A DNA stretch of 64,000 nt from Magnetovibrio sp. (GTDB lineage Bacteria; Pseudomonadota; Alphaproteobacteria; Rhodospirillales; Casp-alpha2), in assembly GCA_002690705.1 (NCBI GenBank), contig NZFO01000016.1, positions 160,843-224,842 of the forward strand, read 5' to 3'. Every line of letters begins with the position of its first letter. Within the stretch, counting starts at the first letter, position 1. The position numbers and the translations under genes are program-made. The notes under the pieces were generated by a model. The model was not told the origin of the DNA. It worked only from the letters and a program-made list of their open reading frames with translations, and ran no database searches. Shown one piece after another: positions 53,208 through 62,800 of the stretch.

Positions 53208-53966
53208 TTAGGCTTTATCAACAAAATCACGGTAATCATCAGCCATTTCAGTTACGGCACACTTCATCAGACGCGCACCAATTTCTGCGTTCGCTCTCGA
53301 GGGATTAGAGCCGATACGTCCATCGGGAAATTGGGAGCGATAGTCCTCGGCATCGTATATGTTGCCCTCTGGCGCACGTGGCGGGTCCAGATTGAACTGG
53401 GCTATGCGCGCACTGTCCTCTGGATACTTGAAATAGGTCAAAGCAATCTCAGACGCTGTTGCATGTGAACCCTCATCATCTCCAAAAATTTCATTTGATA
53501 CTTCCCTGACCGCCCTCCCCATATACCAATTACGCATCACGCACCTAATTGGGGGTCGATCAGTTGATGCAGTTTTTAAGCTAGTCTCAGCATAAAGTTC
53601 AGAGAATGCAGCGTTGACGGTATGAACATTACCGCCATGGCCATTAATAAAGTAAAATCGATCGAACCCATGACGAGCTAACGAATTGATTATATCTTGA
53701 ATGACCGCAATTAAGGTCGACGGACGTAACGTCATAGAACCCGCAAAGGCTAAATGATGTTGGGCCATTCCTATGCTTATCGTTGGTGCAACCAAACCAC
53801 CTGTGATATCGCTTACTTCCCACGCAATCATTTCCGCCGTCAATGCGTCTGTGCCAATAAAGCCAGTAGGTCCGTGCTGTTCAGTAGATCCAATGGGAAT
53901 AATAATCCCGGTCGATGTTCTGAGGTAATTTTCAACCTCTTGCCAAGTCATTAACTGCATACGCAT
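53208..53966 (-). CDS. Creatininase/creatinine amidohydrolase-family metallohydrolase
   Basis: 252 residues from the ATG at 53966; GGAG lies about 11 bases upstream, and the longer frame to 54011 runs into the mnmC remnant. Characteristic metal-binding pattern: IPIGSTEQHGPTGFIGTDAL (Glu, His and Asp), GMAQHHLAFAGSMTLRPSTL, the FINGHGGNVHTVNAAFSELY block and DDEGSHATASEIALTYFKYP. These residues bind two metals in creatininase; relatives act on creatinine, 2-amino-5-formylamino compounds or other cyclic/linear amides, so the substrate is open. It is cytoplasmic and not in an obvious operon. Confidence 0.88.
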   Translation of the reverse strand: MRMQLMTWQEVENYLRTSTGIIIPIGSTEQHGPTGFIGTDALTAEMIAWEVSDITGGLVAPTISIGMAQHHLAFAGSMTLRPSTLIAVIQDIINSLARHGFDRFYFINGHGGNVHTVNAAFSELYAETSLKTASTDRPPIRCVMRNWYMGRAVREVSNEIFGDDEGSHATASEIALTYFKYPEDSARIAQFNLDPPRAPEGNIYDAEDYRSQFPDGRIGSNPSRANAEIGARLMKCAVTEMADDYRDFVDKA

Positions 53967-54009
53967 CGCTTCTATTTCTCCAATTTGAGTGTTGTGGGTC
54001 GGGCTATGC

Positions 54010-55965
54010 AACCCCGATCCAAGTTCCGAATTAAGAAACGAGTAGGATGTATCGCGTTAACAATATCGCGAGGGGCCCGGAACAGTGCCCCAGTTATCCA
54101 ACTCGGTACAGCATAAGAGGTTACGGGAGAAGTAAAAAAACCGCGCGCCTAAACCAGAACAAACAAAAATACCGAGCAAATATCTCACCAAAGAGAGGTC
54201 AAAATTTTTATTGTAATTACATTTTCCCCTACGCACATCCGTAAAAAGGTTATAATCGGGAACACCACCAAAAACCAGCAGCAGGTCAGGCGTTGTTGCT
54301 CGCACTCCAATCCAATCACCAAGCCACTCCTGTATTTGATCTTCTAGTTCAGGGAACCGTTTGGTTTGCTTCTCTATGTTAGCATGATTATCTTCATAGC
54401 GTGATGAGGGCCAAGACAAACCTTCTTTGTCTCTCAATCCTTCAAAGGTCGAACCCAGCACTTCACAACCGTCACTGGGTGACAGGTAACCGCCATAAGT
54501 AGTTGCCTTTCTCTGCTTATCAAACGACGAAATCAGTGTGTCACTTGCCCCCGATTGGCATGAAAACTTAAATCCAAGAAATCAACAAGTAACTCACCAG
54601 TGTAACCAGTAGTAATGACCGCGCCGTCTGACACACAATCATCATGTTTTTCTGCGCTTATAAGCTGCCAAACAGCATGTTCTTCTGAGTCATTTTCTAC
54701 ATGACAAAGTCCGCAATAAATTGATTAGTGCATAAGGTTATATCTTCCAACAGAGCCTTGCGCACTTCTCGGGTTCTTAGTGCGCCTGCCATTGGAAACC
54801 ACGTGCGCCCAATGAATAAATCTAAACCACATTGCGCCGATGCTTTATAAGCGTGATACCATTGGGCTTCATTACTTGCGAAAACATCGCTGTTTACCGA
54901 ATTCTGATACCGTTTTGCATCGGCCCTATCTGGCCCCGCAACTAACAACCCCCACCTTTGCCATACTTTACATCCATCTTTAGCCAATCCATCGTAAACG
55001 CCTACCGCGCGATAAAATGCCAAAACATTAAGTTGTCCCCCGACATCAACCCGCCACGCCGGGCCCGGATACATGACAGCGGACGGTGTATAAGATGCAC
55101 CCGCAGCAAAACCCTTTTCAGGATCAAATACCGTCACATTATACCCTCGATCGGTAAGTATTCGTGCGATCAAGCATCCTGCAATGCCAGCACCAATCAC
55201 TGCCAGACGGCTATTTTTAGCGAGAAGAGCAGGAGACCGGGATCGTGGCGATAACGATGATCTCATTTTCTTGTCAGCAAATCGGTCCACAAAACACGCG
55301 CGCCCGGCACCATGCCCCGGACGCTTATCAATACTGAAGCCGATTCCCATCAAACTTCGCCGAATACTACCTGAAGCAGTAAAGGCAGCAACTCAGGTAT
55401 TTGGTCGACACAATCGTGCTATTTCAACAAGTATGTTAGCCAACCCCATTTCAGGGTTTAGCGACGGAGTAAAACCATCCATGAACCACGCATCAACCTT
55501 TTCTTCTAAAGAGGCAAGGATGTCTAAAACAGAGCCATAGAGCAATAATAAGCTTACTCTCCCGCTTTCAAGATCGATCATATGAAGTCCGGGCTTGCGT
55601 AGCGGCAAGGCATCACGAAGTTTGACCGATAAGCTTGCTAATTCCGGTTAATACGCGTGCACCTAGGGCCAGTCACTATTTTTTTGTGGAAAGCCCTCGA
55701 CCAAAACATAATTTAAATACATCTTTAAATCGGCGGTTTCTCACCAAAATTTCCAATTGCGAAGAAAGTTAATGCCAGCACCAAAGTCCGTCTCGGCAAG
55801 AGCAAGCTGGCTTTGGGTTAACCGTATGTCTGACTCACCTATCCCCTCCAAGAACACATGGTCGGTTTAGTTTATACCCCCAGCACTGAGACAGATATCT
55901 CCTAATCGCTGGGAAAAGGGATCCCCGTAGCACCAGACTAAACCGGGAAATGGCAGCTCATCCAT
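54010..55965 (-). pseudogene. mnmC: Decayed mnmC (bifunctional tRNA 5-methylaminomethyl-2-thiouridine methyltransferase/FAD oxidoreductase)
   Basis: Reading minus-strand frames in order recovers an almost full MnmC. MDELPFPGLVWCYGDPFSQ and RLGDICLSAGGIN (near 55965), HVFLEGIGESDIRLTQSQLA and LAETDFGAGINFL, then the methyltransferase end VDAWFMDGFTPSLNPEMGLA (about 55410-55490). The FAD domain follows with RLAVIGAGIAGCLIARILTD (near 55200), YTPSAVMYPG, and a long open stretch to 54697, then ANRGQVTH, GVRATTPDLLLVFGGVPD and GLGARGFFTSP...ARFLIR-like end near 54018. At least five frame changes and internal stops separate these blocks, too many for sequencing error. The intact enzyme completes mnm5s2U34 in tRNAs. 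Confidence 0.88.
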
Positions 55966-56090
55966 GAGACCGTGTTATCTTAATCCTAGACTAAATGCAA
56001 ACTTCGTAAATGATAGAGTAATGGATTATTTATCAGCTATCAGCTAACTTGTATGCATTGATTACAAGAGTACTAGGGAGATAATTTTAC

Positions 56091-56735
56091 ATGACTGCTG
56101 TTATTCACGTCAGCTCAAACGCCTTTAGCGACGGCGAACCCATTCCCGAACGCTTCGCTTTTTGCACCCCTTGCGCTCAACAGGGATCAAAAATGAGCAC
56201 TAACATAAGCCCTCAAATGAGTTGGTCTGAAGGGCCAAGCGATACGCAAAGTTTTGCTTTTCTCTGCGTAGATGTCGATGTCCCGACCATATTTGCCGAC
56301 GCTAATCAGGAGGGTAAAGCCCTCTCGGCTAATATGCCTCGGCAAGACTTCTACCATAGCCTACTCATAGATATCCCTTCAACATTGCATTCCCTAGCGG
56401 AGGGCGCTGAGTCCAAGGGTTTGATCAAAGGTGGCAAACCCCCCGGTCGCGTTTCGCACGGCGTTAGAGGCCTCAATGATTTTACCATGTTCATGGCATC
56501 CAACCCAGACATGGTAGGAGACTATGGTGGATATGATGGTCCTTGCCCGCCCTGGAATGATGAACTGCTGCATCACTATGAGTTCAGGATCTACGCATTA
56601 GATGTTAAGAGTTTAGGCCTAGCTGAAAGTGGTCAGTTTCGGGGCCCAGATGTTATGGAAGCCATTGAAGGCCATATTGTAGGCATGGGGAAAATCACTG
56701 GGACGTATACACAAAATCCTAAGGTTACAGGCTGA
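56091..56735 (+). CDS. YbhB/YbcL family Raf kinase inhibitor-like (PEBP) protein
   Basis: 214 residues. The phosphatidylethanolamine-binding-protein fold blocks are present: VSSNAFSDGEPIPERFAF, ISPQMSWSEGPSDTQSFAFL (the NxSPxLxW-type motif), VDVDVP, then HSLLIDIPSTLHSLAEGAES, YGGYDGPCPPWND and HHYEFRIYALD, a clear bacterial PEBP ending. Length is somewhat above the usual 155-185. There is no signal peptide. The function of bacterial members is unclear. It follows the mnmC remnant on the opposite strand and converges on the CoA-binding gene, separated by only 6 bases. Confidence 0.88.
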   Translation: MTAVIHVSSNAFSDGEPIPERFAFCTPCAQQGSKMSTNISPQMSWSEGPSDTQSFAFLCVDVDVPTIFADANQEGKALSANMPRQDFYHSLLIDIPSTLHSLAEGAESKGLIKGGKPPGRVSHGVRGLNDFTMFMASNPDMVGDYGGYDGPCPPWNDELLHHYEFRIYALDVKSLGLAESGQFRGPDVMEAIEGHIVGMGKITGTYTQNPKVTG

Positions 56736-56741
56736 GATCAA

Positions 56742-57191
56742 CTAAATTTCTTGATGAAGCCGAGGCTTCCAGAACGGGCGGAATAGCTCAATCTTTGGGC
56801 AGCGATTCATTACGACTCTCATCCCAGCCTCTTCGGCGATACGAGCAGCTTCGTCATTACGCACTCCGATTTGCGCCCATAAGACTGTGGCTCCAATTTC
56901 GACGGCCTCTTGAGCGATCTCCGGCAAATACTCGGAACCACGAAACACCTCAACCATATCCACAGATCGGCCTATTTCAGACAATGCCCGAAATACCTGT
57001 AGACCGCGAATCTTACGTCCAGCTTCTTTAGGATTAACCGGAATCATCTCATATCCAGTTTCGTGCAGCACGCGAAGGACCCCATAGCTAAACTTCGTCG
57101 GGTCGGAGCTAGCGCCGACCATGGCAATACTTTTTACCGATTTTAGGATATCCGCTAGATACTCTGGCGCGTAAGGCTCATCGTGGTTCAC
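56742..57191 (-). CDS. CoA-binding domain protein (YccU-like)
   Basis: 149 residues from a GTG at 57191, GGAGGA 6 bases upstream; this reading (VNHDEPYAPEYLADILKSVK) overlaps the ferredoxin gene by 14 bases, while the longer frame to 57224 would overlap more. The Rossmann CoA-binding domain has IAMVGASSDPTKFSYGVLRV, GYEMIPVNPKEAGRKIRGLQ, DMVEVFRGSEYLPEIAQEAV, LWAQIGVRNDEAARIAEEAG and NRCPKIE. These are CoA_binding_2 family features found in YccU/YneT. No catalytic ligase domain. Role unknown; it is probably co-expressed with the ferredoxin and SBP56 genes upstream. Confidence 0.88.
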   Translation of the reverse strand: MNHDEPYAPEYLADILKSVKSIAMVGASSDPTKFSYGVLRVLHETGYEMIPVNPKEAGRKIRGLQVFRALSEIGRSVDMVEVFRGSEYLPEIAQEAVEIGATVLWAQIGVRNDEAARIAEEAGMRVVMNRCPKIELFRPFWKPRLHQEI

Positions 57192-57570
57192 CGGAGTCCT
57201 CCCAAGAAAAAAATGAACGAGCAATATCTGGCTTTAACTCATCTGGACTCAGGGGACTTTGAAACGGGTTACGATACAGCCTGTCATGACTTTCGACCCC
57301 AATCTCTAAAGTACAATCAGAATACGGGAGAGCAACACATAGTAAGATATATCCATCTCGAATCTGACGGCGATTCAAAGCTACACCGTTACTCTGGTCA
57401 ACCGAACCCGAGATCAACTTCGCAGCACACGAGATACAGCCGCCGTATCGGCAACCATAAGGTAGCGACACACCCATCGCTTCCAAAGTATGGAGAAGCG
57501 GTTGCCCCGCATCAACATCAAATGATTGGCCTTGTCTGTTAGCTAATGTAATCATAACGGAGTCCGACAT
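57178..57570 (-). CDS. 2Fe-2S ferredoxin
   Basis: 130 residues if started at the ATG at 57570; an ATG four codons earlier (57582) overlaps the SBP56 stop. The [2Fe-2S] motif CRYGGCISC gives Cys-x4-Cys-x2-Cys (about residues 40, 45 and 48) with the fourth Cys about 30 residues later in YILLCVALPYSDC. The fold VDAGQPLLHTLEAMGVSLPYG and EIGVESHD are those of plant-type ferredoxins used as electron carriers for oxygenases and oxidoreductases. The overlap with SBP56 upstream and the CoA-binding gene downstream suggests a co-transcribed redox set. A C-terminal tail of about 30 residues exceeds the usual length. Confidence 0.88.
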   Translation of the reverse strand: MSDSVMITLANRQGQSFDVDAGQPLLHTLEAMGVSLPYGCRYGGCISCAAKLISGSVDQSNGVALNRRQIRDGYILLCVALPYSDCTLEIGVESHDRLYRNPFQSPLSPDELKPDIARSFFSWEDSGEPR

Positions 57571-57572
57571 TC

Positions 57573-58937
57573 TTAAAGCCATATATCAGATGTGCAATCA
57601 CCACCAGGATAACGGGTTTCATGGCAGCGCGCTGGGCCGTGCGGTTCCATGCCAAAGTCAACAAAGAAATCCGGGCTTATTTCCATGCCACCATTCTCTG
57701 AGTCACAATTTACCATTAACATACACCCGCCATTATGTCGAATGTCCGGGTAGAACTGATTATCCCATGTCGAAAACAGAGATGTTGTGACATACAGACG
57801 CTTGCCATCAAGTGAAAGTTGAATCATTTGCGGCCCGCCCGTAATTTGGTGCCCATGCACTTTTGGCGCCTTTCCGAGCAATCCACCCATCCAGACCTGA
57901 CCTGTTAATCTTGGATTTGATGGATCGGAAATATCGTACTGGCGCAAATCTCCATGTAGCCAGTTTGAGAAGTAAAGGAACCGATCATCCATTGAGAGCA
58001 AAATAACGCTGATGATGCCGGGAATGGGGATTGGCCATTCAGGATGCGGTTCGCTCTCCACATCTATGATCTTCTCCCATATCCACTCCTCCTCCTTCTT
58101 GTACCAATGAATAATATTAGACGATAATGCCGCCCCAACAAAGCCATGAGTAGAATTAGGATCATGATGGAACCGCACCTCTAGCGGCAATAATCCGTCC
58201 TCGCCTAAATACAAAGTGTTTTCAACTCGCTTGTTTTTGAAATCCCAAAAGTGCAGCTCTCGGCCATATTTGAGATGCCCAACCTCTTCAAGATCAAAAC
58301 CCGGCATAAAGGTATTAGGTGCCGCCCATTCACTAGATACCATCACGTTATGGCGTGGTTGATACCAAAAGTCGTAATTGAATTTCATCCCGCCAAGATC
58401 ATTTTCCCATCGCCCAAGAATTTCAAAATTCTCGTTCAGATGTAAAAACCCACCCGGGGCTTCACCTTTTGCATCACCAAGCATTGAAATGATAATGTCT
58501 GCACCCAGGCAGTGCACAGTGTGTGGTGCTGAGAGGTTCGTCTTAGCCTTGATCTCGTCTCCCTCAATCACCTTGTAAAGCCTCGGACTCTTAGGGTCCT
58601 CACCACAATCGATTATATGAATATTCGAGCTACGAACGCCCGGAACTATTAAGTACCGTCGCTCTTTAGTGGCATCGTCATGACACGAGGAGCACGCGTT
58701 CCATCCAATGTGATGCAATTCATCGCCGATACCAGGCATTTCTAGACGATTGATAACACGGGAATATGTGGGACTTTTAGGATCAGCATCAACAGTCGCT
58801 AAATAGTCAGGTTTTTGAATACCAGTCCCAATATAAAGCGCAACTGTGTAGAGTAATTTTTCACGTGGCGCCCTCATAGCTTCAGCTGGTGATGCGTATC
58901 CAGGTCCGCAGCACTCACTCGTTGAGCTGATTGTCAT
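57573..58937 (-). CDS. Selenium-binding protein SBP56 / methanethiol oxidase
   Basis: 454 residues, full length. Near the start: HHIGWNACSSCHDDATKERR (His75/His76 and Cys82-x2-Cys85-His86, a metal-binding set), then YLIVPGVRSSNIHIIDC. Seven-blade propeller body with FNYDFWYQPRHNVMVSSEWA, SNIIHWYKKEEEWIWEKIID, KVHGHQITGGPQMIQLSLDG and PHGPARCHETRYPGGDCTSD IWL-type ending. This is SBP56; several bacterial members are copper methanethiol oxidases that yield formaldehyde, H2O2 and H2S from CH3SH. The gene leads a run with ferredoxin and CoA-binding protein genes (overlapping by a few bases). Its role in methanethiol use fits the organosulfur theme of this window. Confidence 0.88.
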   Translation of the reverse strand: MTISSTSECCGPGYASPAEAMRAPREKLLYTVALYIGTGIQKPDYLATVDADPKSPTYSRVINRLEMPGIGDELHHIGWNACSSCHDDATKERRYLIVPGVRSSNIHIIDCGEDPKSPRLYKVIEGDEIKAKTNLSAPHTVHCLGADIIISMLGDAKGEAPGGFLHLNENFEILGRWENDLGGMKFNYDFWYQPRHNVMVSSEWAAPNTFMPGFDLEEVGHLKYGRELHFWDFKNKRVENTLYLGEDGLLPLEVRFHHDPNSTHGFVGAALSSNIIHWYKKEEEWIWEKIIDVESEPHPEWPIPIPGIISVILLSMDDRFLYFSNWLHGDLRQYDISDPSNPRLTGQVWMGGLLGKAPKVHGHQITGGPQMIQLSLDGKRLYVTTSLFSTWDNQFYPDIRHNGGCMLMVNCDSENGGMEISPDFFVDFGMEPHGPARCHETRYPGGDCTSDIWL

Positions 58938-59432
58938 AGACGCGGTTCCTTTCTTTTCTGGTCAATCCTCAATGTGAAACTTCACATGAGCGTTTGAGTC
59001 CGGTCGCATTTTGATTTTCAACAAAACTCATAAAAACCGCGGCCTTGGTCCCATAAACTTTCAGAAATAATCTCTTTTATTGAGAGCCCCTAGTTAAATC
59101 ACCGCTTCTAGTTAATCTGAAAGTACCCTCTCGCACAGTGCTTTTAGATTTATCCCCTTGTTCAATAAACCCCCTAGCACAACAAATGGTTACTTTTGTT
59201 ATGATAGCTTAGTAGCCGATTTACGTCATTAATGCTTGTTCAGTGAAAACTTTACCCACTTTTCCTTATTCTAAAATATTTCGACCCAACACCAAAAATA
59301 ATTCATAATTCTACTTAGTCATAAAAGAATTGCCCCTGCTTTGGCAACTATAAGAGACCTGTTTACAATAGCTTAAGTGCTATTTAAACCGTTTACATGA
59401 AATTCCAAGAATTGGACTATGGGGCCAACCGT
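58938..59432. other. Intergenic region upstream of SBP56, no gene seen
   Basis: 495 bases between the basic-tailed small gene and SBP56, both on the minus strand. No open frame; composition is AT-rich with T-rich runs around 59220-59330. It must contain the promoter of SBP56 and probably the terminator of the RTX/small-gene transcript. No stem-loop or -35/-10 pair could be fixed. Confidence 0.4.
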
Positions 59433-59771
59433 TCACTTTTTTGCCCGTGATTTCGAAGACGTCGGTGTTTTTGATTTTGCCACCGCTCCTCGCTTTTTAT
59501 CCGCCCCACCCTCAGTTTTAAGCGGCTTACCAGCCTTTTGTGTGGATGCTTTGTCACCCTCGAACTGAATTTTTTCACCTATATCCTTTGCTGCATTTGC
59601 TATTCCTTGCAGCATTGGACCTAACTGGTTTGCCGGCACGAGCAAACGAATGGACGGGCGTACATTATTAACATCCTCATTCACGCCAAGAGTAATCCTA
59701 AACACGCCGTTAGCATGCGCTACATTTGAAATCCGTTCTACAAAAAGATTCTGAGTTTGTTCGTCCGCCAT
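59433..59771 (-). CDS. Small hypothetical protein with basic C-terminal tail
   Basis: 112 residues, ATG behind GGGAGG (about 8 bases). Residues 1-65 look folded: LFVERISNVAHANGVFRITL, DVNNVRPSIRLLVPANQLGP and MLQGIANAAKDIGEKI. Residues 72-112 are disordered, rich in Lys, Ser, Thr and Ala (KRGAVAKSKTPTSSKSRAKK at the end), a DNA/RNA-binding-like or targeting tail. I do not recognise the family with certainty. It lies 78 bases downstream of the RTX gene in the same orientation and may be its partner; no function can be claimed. Confidence 0.6.
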   Translation of the reverse strand: MADEQTQNLFVERISNVAHANGVFRITLGVNEDVNNVRPSIRLLVPANQLGPMLQGIANAAKDIGEKIQFEGDKASTQKAGKPLKTEGGADKKRGAVAKSKTPTSSKSRAKK

Positions 59772-59849
59772 AATTACCTCCCTAGTTTTAAAAATATCAC
59801 ATGTCCAGCATTAAACCTTGGACATCGAAACTCCTAATATAAAATCTAT

Positions 59850-62800
59850 TTACCCAACCTGGAAATCGTTCTGGTCTAAGCCAGCCCCATCAAATCCTGC
59901 TAACTCGATCTCAGCATCAACCGTAGCATCAGCATCAGAATCGATTTGAATTAGGCTCCCCCCTGCGTTTGAGGTTACGCGAACTTGGGATAAGCTGCCA
60001 TCAGTTACAAAGTCTGCTGAACCGATAAAGGCAAAGTCTGATGAAGCGAAGTCCGTGAGGTCAATTTTATCGATACTGGTGGAATACGCACCCGCGTCGA
60101 AGTCATGGATAACATCCCGAGCACCCTCTCCAATCCCAGTGTCACTCGCCGACGTAAATTTGAACACATCTGATCCAGTGCCACCAAACAGTTGGTCAAC
60201 GCCACCCCCTCCATATATTGTGTCATCTCCAGCTGCACCATTAATCGTATTATCGCCACCATCCCCAGAAATGTGATCGCTCTGCCCTGTCCCAAAGACA
60301 TCCTCAAAATTCACAATGGTGGATCTCGCGGTTCCAACATCAGCGTAATTCTCTCTCAGATCAAGGAGCAATCCGCTGCTTGTGACCATATTAAAGCTTA
60401 TGAGATCAGTGCCTACCCCACCATCAATATTGTCTATTCCATTATTATACCTGACCGTATCATTCCCATCACCCGCATCTATCAAGTCATTACCGGCTCC
60501 GCCTTGAATCAAATCATCACCATCGCCACCATAAATCGTATCATCACCGGCGCCGCCAAATATAATATCATTTCCGGACCCGGTAATAGCAGGGTCAGTA
60601 ATACCGCCTCCAAAGATCGTATCGTTCCCATCGCCACCATAGATCGTATCATTCCCGGTCTCACCGTAGATAAGGTCGTTACCCGAACCTGGAATTTCTG
60701 GAGTGGCGTTACTTCCACCACTTATGGTGTCATTACCTCCGCCCCCTCTCAGGATATCATCACCTGCACCACCAGATAGTGAGTCATCTCCAGCATTTGC
60801 AAAAATGAGGTCATTCCCCGTATTCCCAACAAGGACATCACCCGCGATATCATCCGTGCCTAGGATGAATGTATTATCGGCCGTATATGCCGCAAACATA
60901 TCTGCAACAATGAATTGGGTCAGAGCCCCGTCACCAGTCGCGTCAACACTAATCACATCGATTGGATCAACATCATGGTCCACAACTTTCACAGAATGTT
61001 GGTTCTCGGCTAGCCCTGGATCACCCTGCAAAATATAATTGAGCGTCAGATCACCCGTCACAAAATCAATGGCCGCAGCAACCATGGTGAAGATATGCGG
61101 AATTATGAGCTTATCTGTCTGATATTGAAGCGATTGTATGGAATTTGCCGCTGTCAATTTTTGCGCGGTTACGCCAACTGCATTCTGCCAAGCTGTATGA
61201 GCGCTGATTTCCGCACTCTGAGCATCCGCCTGATCCGTTAATTTCTGACTTACAGTCGAGGCAGCAGAATTTGCATTATTTTGGGCGACCGTCAGTGCAC
61301 TCTGAGCTGCACTGTTGTCGGATACCGCCTGGTTATATTCTTGTGTTGCTGTCTCAAGTGCAGACGCCAACCACGTCAAATCTGCATTTGAGCCACCGCC
61401 GACACCCAATCCCGTCGAACCAGCCGTTGGAGCAATACTCACATTAAGGTCATAGTCACCAGAACTACCATGGTTGTAAGACTTCAATTTCGCGTAATAA
61501 ACACCTGAGCTTGTAGCCGTATACTCTATATACGAATCGTAATTATGGCTGCTTCCTCCTCCACCAGTATTCTTGTTTGTATCATCATTGCTTGCGATAT
61601 TTCCACCACCTGAATTCATCAGGTACATGTACATATCAACGCTATCCCCTGCACCTTGAGCGTAATCAATATCGAGAATAATACGCTCACCGGCTTGCAA
61701 CTCAAATCGGTACCAATCCCATTCGTTTTGTGGATTTAAATGCGCGCTAATGGATGTCCACGGATAGCTGTCATTCCCTACATCGGAATTTGACACAACC
61801 TTAAAACCAGACCTGGGTATATCTTGCGCTGTTGCCAGAGTGTTGTTGGGCTCACTTTCACTGAGATTTTGGGGCGAGTTGGAAGCGTTGAAAGCTGTAT
61901 CATATGCAGACTGCGCATCGTTTTTCGCTTGAGATTTAGAAGACAAATCGCCCGCTGCAGCCGAAGCCGTCGATTGCGCCGTATTCAAGTGAATTTGTGC
62001 GGTTTCGTTTGCCTGCCGAGCTGTATTATACGCTGTTATCGCGTCTGATAACTCCGTGCTCTTTACTGAATGCGTCCCGTGTTTCTGATTTTCATTCAAA
62101 ATGGCGTTTTGCCATTCGGTATGAGCTACCAGGTAGTTCTGTACCGCATTGCCACCAACAGAAATCTGATCATCACCAAATGACGCAATGAAGGTGTCGT
62201 CACCAAGTCCACCCTCAAGTTGATCATCACCGTCAGCGGCAGATGACCAGCCATCTCCTGGAACAAACTCCCAATCGCCAGAGCCCGGAGATGTCTCTGT
62301 CAACTGTCCATAGTCACCACCGGTCAGAATATCATTGCCGGCGCCTCCGTCTATTAAATCAGCACCCGCCGAACCGAACAGCCAGTCATTCCCCATAGCA
62401 CCATTGATAGTATCGCCGCCGCTCCCGCCGATGATGCGGTTGGATATTTCATCCCCAAAGATAGTATCAGCGTCGGATGTCCCGACGACATTCTCAACAC
62501 CCGTAATCGAAATCTGATCAGTTCCGACGGTCGCGATATTATTTGATAAATCCAGCACCACGTTGTTGGAGGGCACGAGATCGAAGGACACTTCATCGTT
62601 CCCGGAATTACCATTGATAGAATCCGCACCACTGACATATTTAATTAAATCATCGCCATCTCCGGCAGCAATTGTATCAGCACCGGTGCCACCTATGAGA
62701 ACATCATGACCTAAGCCACCGTCGATTGTGTCGGCGCCGTCACCGCCTTCAAGGTAATCAGCGCGATCACTACCCGTGAGGCTATCGCTAAAGTCAGACC

